Shown: in pieces, positions 8,772 to 17,508 of the stretch
How positions within the stretch are numbered: the first letter of the stretch is position 1
Layout of the letters: every line of letters starts with the position of its first letter
Assembly (NCBI RefSeq): GCF_001831475.1
Contig: NZ_CP017688.1
Location: 1,240,001-1,304,000, forward strand
Length of the DNA stretch: 64,000 bases
Source: Flavobacterium crassostreae
GTDB lineage: Bacteria; Bacteroidota; Bacteroidia; Flavobacteriales; Flavobacteriaceae
Direction: 5' to 3'
The notes under the pieces: model-generated
What the model was told of the DNA's origin: nothing
What the model saw: only the letters and a program-made list of their open reading frames with translations
Database searches by the model: none
Translations under genes and position numbers: made by a program

Positions 8772-10163
8772 ATGACCAAAAAGAAAATTTATTTTGAAAT
8801 ATCCGAAAGAAAAATGCTACTTCGTTTGATAGATGTTCTTGTAGTTTTAACTTCTTTATATAGCGTAGGTGTTTTTTTTGATCTAAAATATTTGACCGCC
8901 TCAGTGACTACCATTCCTTGGGTTGGCATGCTAATTATTTATATAAATGTATTTGGGGCCATTTTTGAGATGTATAATTTGCAAGTAGCCAGTAATGAGT
9001 TTCAGGTTTTAAAAAGTACTTTAATTACGGTTTCTACAGTAGTGGTAGTGTATTTATTGACACCAATTTTATCTCCTCTATTGCCAAACAACAGAGTGCA
9101 GATCGTGGCTTTTTATTTGGTCATTTTGATCGCATTATTTATATGGAGGCTTTTTTATGTCCGATTTTTGGCATCGGCACTTTTTTTTCAGAGAGCAATA
9201 CTAATATGTGATAACGATCAGGTCGAAGAGTTAGTAGTTGGTTTAGAAAACATAGATCCGCATTATAAAATTGTAGGCTATGTAAGTGCCGACACTCCTG
9301 AAGAAATCGCTCTAAAGACCCATTATGTAGCCCACATCCAAAAAGAAGATTTATGCTCTTATGTAAGCCAAAATGCGGTATCCGAAATTGTAATAGGCGC
9401 CCGTAAAACCGAAGTTATCACCAATGAATTGTATTGGCAATTATTACAATTGCTAAAGTCAGGCAGTCTAATTAGAGAGTATACACAGGTCTATGAAAGC
9501 AAAACCCAGCGCATTCCGGTACAATTTGTAGACAAAGATTTTTATCGGTTTTTTCCTTTTAGCCGCAGCAATCAAAACAAATTATACCTCTCCATTGTTC
9601 GGGTGTTGGAGTTGGTTTGCTCCATTTTAGGGTTAGTACTTATGGGCATGCTTATTCCGTTAGTTTTGCTCGGAAATCTTTTGGGCAATAGAGGCAAATT
9701 GTTCTACACCCAAGAGCGCGTAGGCAAAGACGGCAAAGTGTTTAAGATAATAAAATTTAGAAGCATGATAAAAAATGCCGAAACAGGCAAAGCTGTTTTT
9801 GCAACCAGCAACGACAAAAGAGTAAATACATTTGGAAAATTTTTGAGAAAATCAAGAATTGATGAATTTCCGCAATTTATCAACATACTAAAAGGAGATA
9901 TGGCTATAATTGGCCCGCGTCCGGAGCGTCCTTATTTTGTGGCAGAAATTGCAAAAAGAATGGCCTTTTATGAAACCAGACACATCATCAAACCAGGGCT
10001 TACTGGCTGGGCTCAAGTAAATTATAGCTACGGAGAGAGTATAGAGGATAGCTTGGTCAAACTGCAATATGATTTATATTATATCAAGCATCGGAGTTTT
10101 TATCTAGACTTAAATATTACCATAAAAACCATAACTACCATTGTTTTGTACCGAGGACAATAA
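8772..10163 (+). CDS. exopolysaccharide polyprenyl glycosylphosphotransferase (WcaJ/PglC-type initiating enzyme)
   Basis: 463 residues from ATG 8772 (a TTG at 8748 is also in frame). The N-terminal half has four or five hydrophobic helices (about residues 15-135), then a Rossmann-like cytosolic region. The C-terminal third is a Bacterial sugar transferase domain: a membrane hairpin, LFYTQERVGKDGKVFKIIKF, RSMIKNAETGK, SRIDEFPQFINILKGDMAI, IGPRPERP and KPGLTGWAQVNYSYGES. The Asp-Glu pair is the catalytic dyad of the family. It transfers a hexose-1-phosphate to undecaprenyl phosphate and so starts repeat-unit synthesis. As the last gene of the locus it is convergent with the DUF4105 gene. Confidence 0.92.
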   Translation: MTKKKIYFEISERKMLLRLIDVLVVLTSLYSVGVFFDLKYLTASVTTIPWVGMLIIYINVFGAIFEMYNLQVASNEFQVLKSTLITVSTVVVVYLLTPILSPLLPNNRVQIVAFYLVILIALFIWRLFYVRFLASALFFQRAILICDNDQVEELVVGLENIDPHYKIVGYVSADTPEEIALKTHYVAHIQKEDLCSYVSQNAVSEIVIGARKTEVITNELYWQLLQLLKSGSLIREYTQVYESKTQRIPVQFVDKDFYRFFPFSRSNQNKLYLSIVRVLELVCSILGLVLMGMLIPLVLLGNLLGNRGKLFYTQERVGKDGKVFKIIKFRSMIKNAETGKAVFATSNDKRVNTFGKFLRKSRIDEFPQFINILKGDMAIIGPRPERPYFVAEIAKRMAFYETRHIIKPGLTGWAQVNYSYGESIEDSLVKLQYDLYYIKHRSFYLDLNITIKTITTIVLYRGQ

Positions 10164-10191
10164 TTTTTTTAGAACCCTACTGTCGTTAAAA

Positions 10192-11334
10192 TTAGATGCT
10201 AATTGGAGTTTTTTTGTAGTTCTGAAAAACCAATCTAATAAAAATAATGGCATTGGTAATAACCAAGGGCAAGACAATAACAAAATGTATTTTGTCTGCC
10301 ACCAATGCCACATATACCAATAGGCAACATACGTTCGCTAAGGCAGCTTTATAAATATAAGAGCTATTTTTAGTAGTATAAAAATACCATAGTACAAATA
10401 ATAATGGATTAAACAACAGTATGTTATAATTATATGCTAGCTCCTGGTGGTCTGAATAAAAACCTGCAAATACAAAAAACACGCCCAATAGAGCCATGAT
10501 AAGCAAGTAGGCTTGGTTAATTATTTTGGAATTAATTAGAATAACAAAAATAAGAAAAGCAACATACGTATAGGCGTTATTCCACCACGAAACGGGGATT
10601 TGTTGCTCAAAATCCAATACAGTTGTAGTAGTACCCTTGATTAGGGACTGTTTTTGATAGGATAGTTGTTCTAAACTTTTTAATAATTCAAAAGGCAAAA
10701 ACAACTGCGTTGCTAATCGGTCCACTTTTTCTCCAAAAATAATGCTTGTGCCTAACTTTTCGTAAAAATGATGCTCAAAATATGGGAACAAGATAGCTCG
10801 ATAAGAAATTTCGGTATCGGTTTTCTTAACAATGGCTTTGGTTTTTAGTGTTTTATTGATAAGGTCTACCACCATAGAGGTGCAGTTCTTGTCTATAAAT
10901 TTATAGGTATAATAGCTGTCTCCCGAAGACAAAGAATGGGTTAGGTTGTCTAGCAGCTCTTGTTTGAGCGGAACAGAAAGATTTAGTTCTTGTTCGTAGA
11001 CGGCTCTTTTTTCGAGGGTATATTCGCTTATAAAAGTGTCGTAAGGATGGGTTACGGCAAAATATTGTAAGTCTCCTTTTATGAATTTTAGCACAAAATT
11101 AGGAGTATTAAAATCAAATGCACCATAGTTGTACACTACATCCATAAAATTTACGGGATCTTTGATACGTAGGGCTGTATGACCAAATAGAGAGTAAGAG
11201 GCATTGCCGGTTCCGCAGGTAATTACACTAACACGGGCTTGATCCGAAAGAAGCTGTTTTTGAGCAGATAATGGATTGATGCAGAGTATAAAAAAAAGTA
11301 GAAAGAGGGCTTTTTGTGCCATAGTGTTTTTCAT
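10192..11334 (-). CDS. DUF4105 (Lnb N-terminal periplasmic domain-like) membrane protein
   Basis: 380 residues. A signal peptide (residues 1-24, ending LSAQ) leads into a soluble domain with the DUF4105 hallmarks: VITCGTGNASYSLFGHTALR and, later, FIDKNCTSMVVDLINKTL. The Cys, His and Asn/Cys resemble a papain/NlpC-like catalytic site and the N-terminal domain of Lnb, the lipoprotein N-acyltransferase. About five transmembrane helices follow (residues 240-370). It lies 24 nt downstream of the PorV/PorQ-family gene on the same strand, so the two are probably cotranscribed. An envelope acyl-transfer or amidase activity is possible but not proven by sequence. Confidence 0.8.
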   Translation of the reverse strand: MKNTMAQKALFLLFFILCINPLSAQKQLLSDQARVSVITCGTGNASYSLFGHTALRIKDPVNFMDVVYNYGAFDFNTPNFVLKFIKGDLQYFAVTHPYDTFISEYTLEKRAVYEQELNLSVPLKQELLDNLTHSLSSGDSYYTYKFIDKNCTSMVVDLINKTLKTKAIVKKTDTEISYRAILFPYFEHHFYEKLGTSIIFGEKVDRLATQLFLPFELLKSLEQLSYQKQSLIKGTTTTVLDFEQQIPVSWWNNAYTYVAFLIFVILINSKIINQAYLLIMALLGVFFVFAGFYSDHQELAYNYNILLFNPLLFVLWYFYTTKNSSYIYKAALANVCCLLVYVALVADKIHFVIVLPLVITNAIIFIRLVFQNYKKTPISI

Positions 11335-11358
11335 CAGAATCTTTGTTTAGCAATAAAA

Positions 11359-12429
11359 TCAATTTTTAAATAAGGACAAATCAACTTTTAGAGAAAATAT
11401 ATTAGAATAAATTGCTGCACTTTGATTGCCGAGATCCGTAAGAGCATAATCTATCTGAACTCCTTTGTATTTAAAACCGAGACCAATATTGGGCTGAAAT
11501 TGGATTTTTTCGGAACGATCTAATTGTAATACATTTTGAAAATTACCAACACCAGCTCTAAGAAACACCAAATCGATATAGCCAAACTCAAAACCCAATG
11601 CAGGGTCGATACTTACTGCATTGGTTGCAACAATATCGTTTGTTCTTGTAAAGCGTAGGTTGGCATTGGCAGCGGCTAAGAGGCTGTAGTCATAATGAAA
11701 TATAAATTTTTTAGACATTCCTATTTGTGCCTTTGGGATGGTGATTTCAGTACTCTCGGGTAGTTCCTGATTTTTGCCAGGGGCGGCGGCGGCTATTTTT
11801 TTGTATTCTTTCTCGTTTATATTCCAGACATTATAAGTAGTGGTAATATCCCGGAGCATCAATCCAAATTGCCATTGATTTTTTTCAAATTGCAAACCAA
11901 CATCAAAACCAAACCCCCAAGAATCTGCAAAATCACCAATAATACGCCTAATTATTTTGGCATTAACGCCATACTGAAAACCAGCAACAGGTAGTTGTCT
12001 GGCGTAAGAAAACGTAAAACCATAATCTGCAGTAGAAAACAAACTAATTCTATTGTAATCAATGGTGCCTTGGCTGTCAATCAACTCTGTAGTATTTAAA
12101 ATATCATCAACTCCAAAACGGATTAACGAAATACCATAAGCGCTTCTGTCATCAATAGTATTGGCATAAGCAATGTAGTCATATTGCGCAATGTTGGCAA
12201 AATAACTGGCATGCATCAAACTAACTTGTTCTTGCTCTAATCTGGTTAGTCCAGCAGGGTTCCAATAGCCAGAATTTACATCTGCAGTACTTGCCACTGC
12301 CGTATTGGCCATGGCTAGAGCTGAGGCATCCACACCGATATTCAAAAACTCATTAGAGTATTTCCTAATGCTTTGACTATACGTGAGTTTGCAGACCAAG
12401 AGCAACACAAAAAAAAGGTAGTTTTTCAA
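11359..12429 (-). CDS. PorV/PorQ-family outer-membrane beta-barrel protein
   Basis: 356 residues with a signal peptide (MKNYLFFVLLLVCKLTYSQ). The conserved N-terminal region of the family follows: the FLNIGVDASALAMANTAVAS block and SGYWNPAGLTRLEQ, then SLMHASYF. The rest is amphipathic strands ending in an aromatic-hydrophobic C-terminus (IFSLKVDLSLFKN). PorV and PorQ act in type IX secretion; this is a family member and need not be the core PorV. No other T9SS gene lies in the window. A TATTTTTG box precedes it. Confidence 0.82.
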   Translation of the reverse strand: MKNYLFFVLLLVCKLTYSQSIRKYSNEFLNIGVDASALAMANTAVASTADVNSGYWNPAGLTRLEQEQVSLMHASYFANIAQYDYIAYANTIDDRSAYGISLIRFGVDDILNTTELIDSQGTIDYNRISLFSTADYGFTFSYARQLPVAGFQYGVNAKIIRRIIGDFADSWGFGFDVGLQFEKNQWQFGLMLRDITTTYNVWNINEKEYKKIAAAAPGKNQELPESTEITIPKAQIGMSKKFIFHYDYSLLAAANANLRFTRTNDIVATNAVSIDPALGFEFGYIDLVFLRAGVGNFQNVLQLDRSEKIQFQPNIGLGFKYKGVQIDYALTDLGNQSAAIYSNIFSLKVDLSLFKN

Positions 12430-12473
12430 TACAAACGTTTTTAGTGACCTAAAAGGAATTATTTAATATTTAT

Positions 12474-12481
12474 CAAAAATA
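12474..12481 (-). promoter_or_regulatory. -7 promoter box before the PorV/PorQ-family gene
   Basis: On the minus strand the sequence reads TATTTTTG, a full match to the Bacteroidetes -7 consensus TAnnTTTG, 44 nt before the ATG. No good TTG -33 element was found at the usual distance. Confidence 0.5.
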
Positions 12482-12587
12482 TAATTTTTTACTGAGCTTA
12501 GGAGCTGCTTTTGTAAATAAATAGAAAACAATCAAAATGTGTTGACAATCTCTGCCAAAAATGAAGGCTCTCTTTAAGTTATTGTAT

Positions 12588-12595
12588 TAAATTTG
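12588..12595 (+). promoter_or_regulatory. -7 promoter box before pssA
   Basis: TAAATTTG is a full match to TAnnTTTG, 27 nt before the pssA ATG. It would drive the overlapping pssA-GH25 pair and is divergent from the PorV/PorQ-family promoter. Confidence 0.6.
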
Positions 12596-12622
12596 CTACA
12601 CCACTTTTTAAACAACAAATAA

Positions 12623-13342
12623 ATGAAAATTAAAAAACACCTTCCTAATCTCATTACGCTACTTAATTTATTGTCGGGCTGTATTGCGCTTGTTTATGCT
12701 ACCAACGCAGATTTTGTAGCTGCTTTTTATTTTGTTTGTTTGGGGATTTTTCTGGATTTTTTTGATGGGTTTTTTGCTCGGTTGTTTGGGGTTTCTAGCC
12801 CATTAGGGTTGCAATTGGATTCGTTAGCAGATATGGTAACTAGTGGAGTGGTGCCAGGTTTTGTTATGTTTTTGATGATGAAAAGCAGCCAGCATGAGTT
12901 GGGGATGCATCCAGCTTGGGCTTATTTAGGCTTTATAATTACTTTGGGATCCTGCTATAGGCTGGCCAATTTTAATATAGACACACGCCAGACAGACTCC
13001 TTTATTGGTTTGCCAACACCAGCCAACACACTTTTTATACTAAGCTTGCCATTAATAATTCAATACCAAGACTCTTTATTGGTTCTAGAATTACTTACCA
13101 ACCAATGGGTTTTACTGTTTATTACGCTATGTAGTGCTTTTATTTTAAATGCCGAAATCCCTTTGTTTTCTCTTAAAATTAAAAAGTTTAATCTAAAAGA
13201 CAATGTTTTGCAACTACTATTCGTGTTGTTGTCTTTGTTGCTTTTAGTGGTGTTTAATTATTTAGGAGTGGCGCTTGTAATTGTATTTTATGTGCTTGTG
13301 TCTGTTGTAAATAATAAGTGGTCCAAAAAAGGAATCTCTTAA
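12623..13342 (+). CDS. pssA: CDP-diacylglycerol--serine O-phosphatidyltransferase
   Basis: 239 residues with about eight transmembrane helices. It shows the complete CDP-alcohol phosphotransferase signature DG-x2-AR-x8-G-x3-D-x3-D: FFDGFFARLFGVSSPLG is followed by LQLDSLADM. It makes phosphatidylserine from CDP-diacylglycerol and serine, the precursor of phosphatidylethanolamine, at the inner membrane. FRLANFN-like and GLPTPANT motifs (here YRLANFNIDTRQ and FIGLPTPANT) are those of the PssA branch, not PgsA. Its TAA shares one base with the start codon of the following lysozyme gene. Confidence 0.93.
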   Translation: MKIKKHLPNLITLLNLLSGCIALVYATNADFVAAFYFVCLGIFLDFFDGFFARLFGVSSPLGLQLDSLADMVTSGVVPGFVMFLMMKSSQHELGMHPAWAYLGFIITLGSCYRLANFNIDTRQTDSFIGLPTPANTLFILSLPLIIQYQDSLLVLELLTNQWVLLFITLCSAFILNAEIPLFSLKIKKFNLKDNVLQLLFVLLSLLLLVVFNYLGVALVIVFYVLVSVVNNKWSKKGIS

Positions 13343-14199
13343 TGAAAAGAAAGCCTGTTAGAAGAAAATCACCAGCAAAAAACACTAAAAAAAACGGTTT
13401 TTTGGGAAGAAAAATCTTTTCGTTTATGGTAGTATTTGCCATAACAATATTGTTGATGGTCGGTATATACCACTATAGAGAAGGACTTAAATACTATCTT
13501 GGTTTTAAATCTCGTGCTGCTTCAAAAGAACAAATAGAAGACAAGCGCCTTTCCGATGTGCGTAACTTTCAGGTGCTGAGCAAGCACCAAAATAACGCCA
13601 TTGGTATTGATGTTTCAGAATACCAAGGGACTATTTCTTGGGATGCCATTGGTGCCTTGGAACAAAAATACCCCATACACTTTGTCTTTATTCGTGCCAC
13701 TGTAGGCAAAGATAGATTGGATCGAAAATTTAAAGATAATTGGCTTGGCGCCAAAGAAAATAAGATAATCTGTGGAGCTTATCATTATTACAGGCCCAAC
13801 GAAAACTCGTTAGAACAAGCGGCGCTTTTTATACAAACAGTGCAATTAAACCAAGGAGATTTGCCTCCGGTACTGGATATAGAACAACTCCCAAAAGAGC
13901 AGTCGGTTGCTAGATTAAAGATAGGACTTCGGCGTTGGTTGCAAGCCATAGAAGCACATTATAAAGTAAAACCAATTATTTATACTGGCGAGAAATATTA
14001 CGAGGATTTTTTGAAAGAAGAATTTGGGGACTATCTTTTTTGGATAGCCAACTATAATTTTTATAGAGAAAAAATCCAAGAAGATTGGCTCTTTTGGCAA
14101 TTTACCGAAAAAGCAAGTCTTCCGGGTATTACCGGTAGCGTGGATGTTAATATATACAACGGAGATTTACAACAACTACAGTTTATCACCATAGAGTAG
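13342..14199 (+). CDS. membrane-anchored glycoside hydrolase family 25 lysozyme-like protein
   Basis: 285 residues from ATG 13342, which shares an A with the pssA stop. A Lys/Arg-rich cytoplasmic start (MKRKPVRRKSPAKNTKK) leads into one transmembrane helix (about 27-46). The GH25 domain follows: NAIGIDVSEYQGTISWDAI with the first catalytic Asp, FVFIRATVGKD, GAYHYYRPNENS, and PPVLDIEQLP with the DXE catalytic pair. The enzyme cleaves the MurNAc-GlcNAc bond of peptidoglycan. The anchor suggests periplasmic wall remodelling, not secretion. The overlap with pssA implies cotranslation of a lipid and a wall enzyme. Confidence 0.88.
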   Translation: MKRKPVRRKSPAKNTKKNGFLGRKIFSFMVVFAITILLMVGIYHYREGLKYYLGFKSRAASKEQIEDKRLSDVRNFQVLSKHQNNAIGIDVSEYQGTISWDAIGALEQKYPIHFVFIRATVGKDRLDRKFKDNWLGAKENKIICGAYHYYRPNENSLEQAALFIQTVQLNQGDLPPVLDIEQLPKEQSVARLKIGLRRWLQAIEAHYKVKPIIYTGEKYYEDFLKEEFGDYLFWIANYNFYREKIQEDWLFWQFTEKASLPGITGSVDVNIYNGDLQQLQFITIE

Positions 14200-14228
14200 C
14201 TAGATAGAATAAAGCAGTAGCATAACGG

Positions 14229-14453
14229 CTATTTTAAGTAAGCAAGAACAAAATGCACAATCAGAAGGATACCAATTAAAAAACCAATAGATTTAGGGTT
14301 GGCAAAATTAACCGTCCATCCAGTCCAGGAGGTTCTTTTGGGCGGAAAAATCCTGGGATCTTCTTTGTTATAATATAAGAAACCCAAAATCCAGTTTTTT
14401 GGATCTTGGTGCCATTTTTTTAAGGTTACTTTGGAAGGTTTTTCGGATTTCAT
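14229..14453 (-). CDS. DUF5808-like small membrane protein
   Basis: 74 residues. DPKNWILGFLYYNKEDPRIF followed by PPKRTSWTGWTVNFANPKS matches the short DUF5808 pattern (Tyr-Pro/Asn-x-Asp-Arg-phe-x-Pro-Lys, then GWT-N-ANP). One C-terminal transmembrane helix follows. It lies 11 nt downstream of lptB on the same strand, so it is the last gene of the kdsD-tatC-lptB group. Its function is unknown. Confidence 0.7.
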   Translation of the reverse strand: MKSEKPSKVTLKKWHQDPKNWILGFLYYNKEDPRIFPPKRTSWTGWTVNFANPKSIGFLIGILLIVHFVLAYLK

Positions 14454-14464
14454 TATTTTTATTT

Positions 14465-15205
14465 TTAAAATTCAATTTTCTTTTTGCGTAACTCAAAGTT
14501 TTGCCCTAGGTACACTCTTCGTACCATTTCATCTTCTACTAATTCTTCAGGGACTCCTGCCTTCAAGATGCCTCCTTCAAACATTAAGTAGGTTTTGTCT
14601 GTGATAGCTAAGGTTTCTTGTACGTTGTGATCGGTAATCAAGATGCCAATATTTTTGTTTTTTAGTTGGGCTACAATTCTTTGGATATCTTCTACAGCCA
14701 CAGGGTCTACGCCTGCAAAAGGCTCATCTAATAAAATAAATTTAGGATCTGTAGCCAAACAACGAGCAATTTCGGTACGGCGGCGTTCTCCACCAGAGAG
14801 CAAATCGCCTCGATTGGTACGGATGTGTTCTAGACTAAACTCTGCAATTAGGCTTTCCATTTTGGCTATCTGTGCTTCTTTGGAGAGCTTGGTTAATTGC
14901 AATACGCTCAAAATATTGTCTTCAATACTTAGTTTTCTAAAAACCGAAGCCTCTTGGGCTAAATACCCAATACCTTGTTGGGCTCTTTTGTACATCGGAT
15001 AATCTGTGATGTTTAAATCATCTAGATAAATATTGCCTGAGTTGGGTTTTACTAATCCCACAATCATATAAAAAGAGGTTGTTTTTCCGGCACCATTAGG
15101 CCCTAAAAGACCTACAATTTCTCCTTGGTTTACCTCCACAGAAATTCCTTTTACAACACTTCGTCCTTTGTATGTTTTGACTAAATTCTCCGCTCTTAAA
15201 ATCAT
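14465..15205 (-). CDS. lptB: LPS export ABC transporter ATP-binding protein LptB
   Basis: 246 residues, the usual LptB length. Walker A is GLLGPNGAGKTTSFYMIVGL. The Q-loop region IGYLAQEASVFRKLSIEDN is the LptB-specific form. The ABC signature LLSGGERRRTEIARCLA, Walker B FILLDEPFAGVDP and switch His ILITDHNVQETL are all intact. LptB powers lipopolysaccharide extraction from the inner membrane by LptFG, which are not in this window. Grouping with kdsD (Kdo synthesis) upstream is consistent. Confidence 0.95.
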   Translation of the reverse strand: MILRAENLVKTYKGRSVVKGISVEVNQGEIVGLLGPNGAGKTTSFYMIVGLVKPNSGNIYLDDLNITDYPMYKRAQQGIGYLAQEASVFRKLSIEDNILSVLQLTKLSKEAQIAKMESLIAEFSLEHIRTNRGDLLSGGERRRTEIARCLATDPKFILLDEPFAGVDPVAVEDIQRIVAQLKNKNIGILITDHNVQETLAITDKTYLMFEGGILKAGVPEELVEDEMVRRVYLGQNFELRKKKIEF

Positions 15206-15301
15206 ATATTTTGTTTAAAATGTTGTGCGGTAAGTTGTCTGCTTCATTGTTTTTTTTGTAAATTAACAAATAAAGCGGGTAACAATCTTTACGGTTAACA
15301 A

Positions 15302-15649
15302 TTATTTAGTTTCCTCTAGTGCTTCCCAGAATTCATAGGCTCTCCGTAAATGAGGCACTACAATGGTTCCGCCCACTAGGGTAGCAATACCCATGGCTTC
15401 CATCATTTCTTCTTTGGTCACGCCTTGTTTGTGGCTGGTTTCAAGATGGTATTTTACGCAATCATCACAACGCAATACTGCCGAGGCAACCAGTCCTAAT
15501 AACTCTTTTGTTTTGACATCTAGCGCTCCAGCAGCATACGCGTTGGTGTCTAGATTAAAAATTCGTTTTACTATTTTGTTGTTGTCTGCTAATAATTTTT
15601 CGTTCATTTTAGAACGGTAATCATTAAATTCTTCAATTACATTGGCCAT
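15302..15649 (-). CDS. carboxymuconolactone decarboxylase / AhpD-like family protein
   Basis: 115 residues. The sequence LRCDDCVKYHLETSHKQG carries the CxxC...H motif of AhpD-type alkylhydroperoxidases, followed by the typical EEMMEAMGIATLVGG helix. Proteins of this kind act as small redox enzymes or thiol-disulfide partners; the substrate is unknown here. It lies 3 nt downstream of tatC and 96 nt upstream of lptB on the same strand. Confidence 0.88.
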   Translation of the reverse strand: MANVIEEFNDYRSKMNEKLLADNNKIVKRIFNLDTNAYAAGALDVKTKELLGLVASAVLRCDDCVKYHLETSHKQGVTKEEMMEAMGIATLVGGTIVVPHLRRAYEFWEALEETK

Positions 15650-15652
15650 TTT

Positions 15653-16459
15653 TTATTCTTTTATTTTTTTAGAAACAAATGCGGAAATAAAAATACTTGC
15701 TTCAAAGATTAATAACATAGGGATTGCCACAATGGTTTGGCTTACTACATCTGGTGGCGTAACAATGGCCGCAATGATGAGTACCAATACAATGGCATAT
15801 TTTCGATTTTTTCTTAAAAAGGAAGGAGTGACCAAGCCTAATTTGGTCAAAAAATAAATAATTATAGGCAATTCAAAAAACAGTCCGCTTGCTAAAACAG
15901 AGGTTTTTACCATGCCAATATAGGAGTTTAATGTAAATTGGTTCAATACCACAGGGCTGACCGTGAAGGTGGCTACAAAGTTAACAGACATCGGAATCAC
16001 AATAAAATACCCAAAAAGCACTCCCAAAAAGAACAGTAAGGAAGAGAAAAAGATAAATACCTTGGCGTTTTTCTTTTCGTTGGCATACAGAGCAGGGCTA
16101 ATAAATTTCCAAACCTCCCAAAGAATATAAGGAAATGCTAAAATAAATCCAGCCAAAACACAAATCCAAATAAACACGTTTACTTGGCCTTCCATTTCTG
16201 TGTTTTGAATAATAAACGGCATCTCTGTGATGCAAATGCTATCTGCAAAACCTAAGGAATGCGATAATTCGCAAAAATAAACATAGGTGAAAAAAGTGGC
16301 TCTGGTTGGGCCAAAAATAATGGTATCAAATAAATAATCACTTATAAAATAAGTAACAAAAGCCATGATTAAAATGGCAACCGTGCTTCTAACTAACAGC
16401 CATCTCAAATCTTCTAGATGGTCTAAAAACGACATTTCGTTTTGGTTTTTCTTTGCCAT
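15653..16459 (-). CDS. tatC: twin-arginine translocase subunit TatC
   Basis: 268 residues with six transmembrane helices. The N-terminal MSFLDHLEDLRWLLVRS is the TatC signature containing the conserved Glu and Arg that contact the twin-arginine signal. The periplasmic loop after helix 1 carries an insertion of about 30 residues (RATFFTYVYFCELSHSLGF and on), typical of Bacteroidetes TatC. It exports folded proteins with TatA, not seen here. The ATG overlaps the kdsD stop by one base. Confidence 0.94.
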   Translation of the reverse strand: MAKKNQNEMSFLDHLEDLRWLLVRSTVAILIMAFVTYFISDYLFDTIIFGPTRATFFTYVYFCELSHSLGFADSICITEMPFIIQNTEMEGQVNVFIWICVLAGFILAFPYILWEVWKFISPALYANEKKNAKVFIFFSSLLFFLGVLFGYFIVIPMSVNFVATFTVSPVVLNQFTLNSYIGMVKTSVLASGLFFELPIIIYFLTKLGLVTPSFLRKNRKYAIVLVLIIAAIVTPPDVVSQTIVAIPMLLIFEASIFISAFVSKKIKE

Positions 16460-17424
16460 TATACTATTCCTTCTTTTAAAATATCATGTAAATGCAAAAC
16501 ACCTTTGTATTGGGTGTCTTCAACAACAATTAATTGGGTGATTGAAAAATCTTCTAAAATATTTAAGGCATCCACAACCATGGCATTAGATGCAATTAAT
16601 TTCGGGTTTTTGGTCATGATATCTTTGGCCGATAAATCGGTAAAATGGTCTCTTTCGTTTAACATTCTGCGGATATCTCCGTCGGTGATTATGCCCAGTA
16701 CTTTTTGGTTTTCTACCACTGCCGTTACACCTAATCTTTTTTCAGAAATTTCAAAAATAACTTGTTTTATGGACGCATCTGGCGTAACCATAGGTTTCAA
16801 GGTTGGATCCAATAGATCTGTAACGCGCAATAATAATTTTTTGCCTAGAGCGCCTCCAGGATGGTAAACCGCAAAATCTTCGGGTTTAAAATCGCGCATT
16901 TCCATAAGGCAAACCCCTAGAGCATCTCCCATCACCAGCTGTGCTGTAGTGCTATTGGTAGGAGCAAGATTGATGGGGCAGGCTTCGGCATCTACGGTAG
17001 TGTTTAGTATAAAATCGGCACCTTTGGCCAAAAACGATGTCATGTTGCCAGTGATGGCAATCAAGGTGTTGCCAAAACGTTTTAATAGCGGAACCAGTAC
17101 TTTGATCTCGGGGCTGTTTCCGCTTTTAGAAATACAAATAATAACGTCTTCTTTTTGCACCATTCCTAAATCGCCATGAATGGCCTCGGCAGCGTGCAAA
17201 AACAAAGATGGCGTGCCAGTGGAGTTAAATGTGGCTACCATTTTTTGTGCAATAATGGCGCTTTTTCCAATTCCGGTGACTACCAATCTGCCTTTAGAAT
17301 GGAAGATTGCTTGCACGGCATTGAAAAAATTTTCGTCTAAAAGAGTTGTTAGTTTGGTAATAGACTCAGCTTCAGATAGTATGGTTTTTCTGGCAATACC
17401 TAATATTTTTTCGTTTGATATCAA
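16459..17424 (-). CDS. kdsD: arabinose-5-phosphate isomerase, KpsF/GutQ (KdsD) family; TTG start
   Basis: 321 residues from TTG 17424 (MISNEKILGIARKT). A longer frame to 17535 would run through the divergent promoters and into recQ, and 321 is the normal length of the family. An SIS sugar-isomerase domain (RLVVTGIGKSAIIAQKMVAT, EAIHGDLGMV, ICISKSGNSPEIKVL) is followed by two CBS domains. It converts ribulose-5-phosphate to arabinose-5-phosphate, the first step to Kdo for lipopolysaccharide, in the cytosol. It is the first gene of the kdsD-tatC-CMD-lptB series. Confidence 0.9.
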   Translation of the reverse strand: MISNEKILGIARKTILSEAESITKLTTLLDENFFNAVQAIFHSKGRLVVTGIGKSAIIAQKMVATFNSTGTPSLFLHAAEAIHGDLGMVQKEDVIICISKSGNSPEIKVLVPLLKRFGNTLIAITGNMTSFLAKGADFILNTTVDAEACPINLAPTNSTTAQLVMGDALGVCLMEMRDFKPEDFAVYHPGGALGKKLLLRVTDLLDPTLKPMVTPDASIKQVIFEISEKRLGVTAVVENQKVLGIITDGDIRRMLNERDHFTDLSAKDIMTKNPKLIASNAMVVDALNILEDFSITQLIVVEDTQYKGVLHLHDILKEGIV

Positions 17425-17463
17425 AACAGAGTGTTTAAAATTTGTAAGTGTAAAAGAAATGTG

Positions 17464-17471
17464 TATCTTTA
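17464..17471 (+). promoter_or_regulatory. -7 promoter box before recQ
   Basis: TATCTTTA matches TAnnTTTG except for the last base, 37 nt before the recQ ATG. It lies 6 nt from the opposing kdsD box, so the two promoters face each other and probably compete for polymerase. Confidence 0.45.
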
Positions 17472-17477
17472 GTAATG

Positions 17478-17485
17478 CAAATTTA
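17478..17485 (-). promoter_or_regulatory. -7 promoter box before kdsD
   Basis: On the minus strand TAAATTTG is a full consensus -7 box, 53 nt before the TTG start at 17424. A start at 17535 would lie upstream of this box, which supports the shorter kdsD. Confidence 0.55.
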
Positions 17486-17508
17486 TACAAAATACCATAC
17501 AATAAAGA

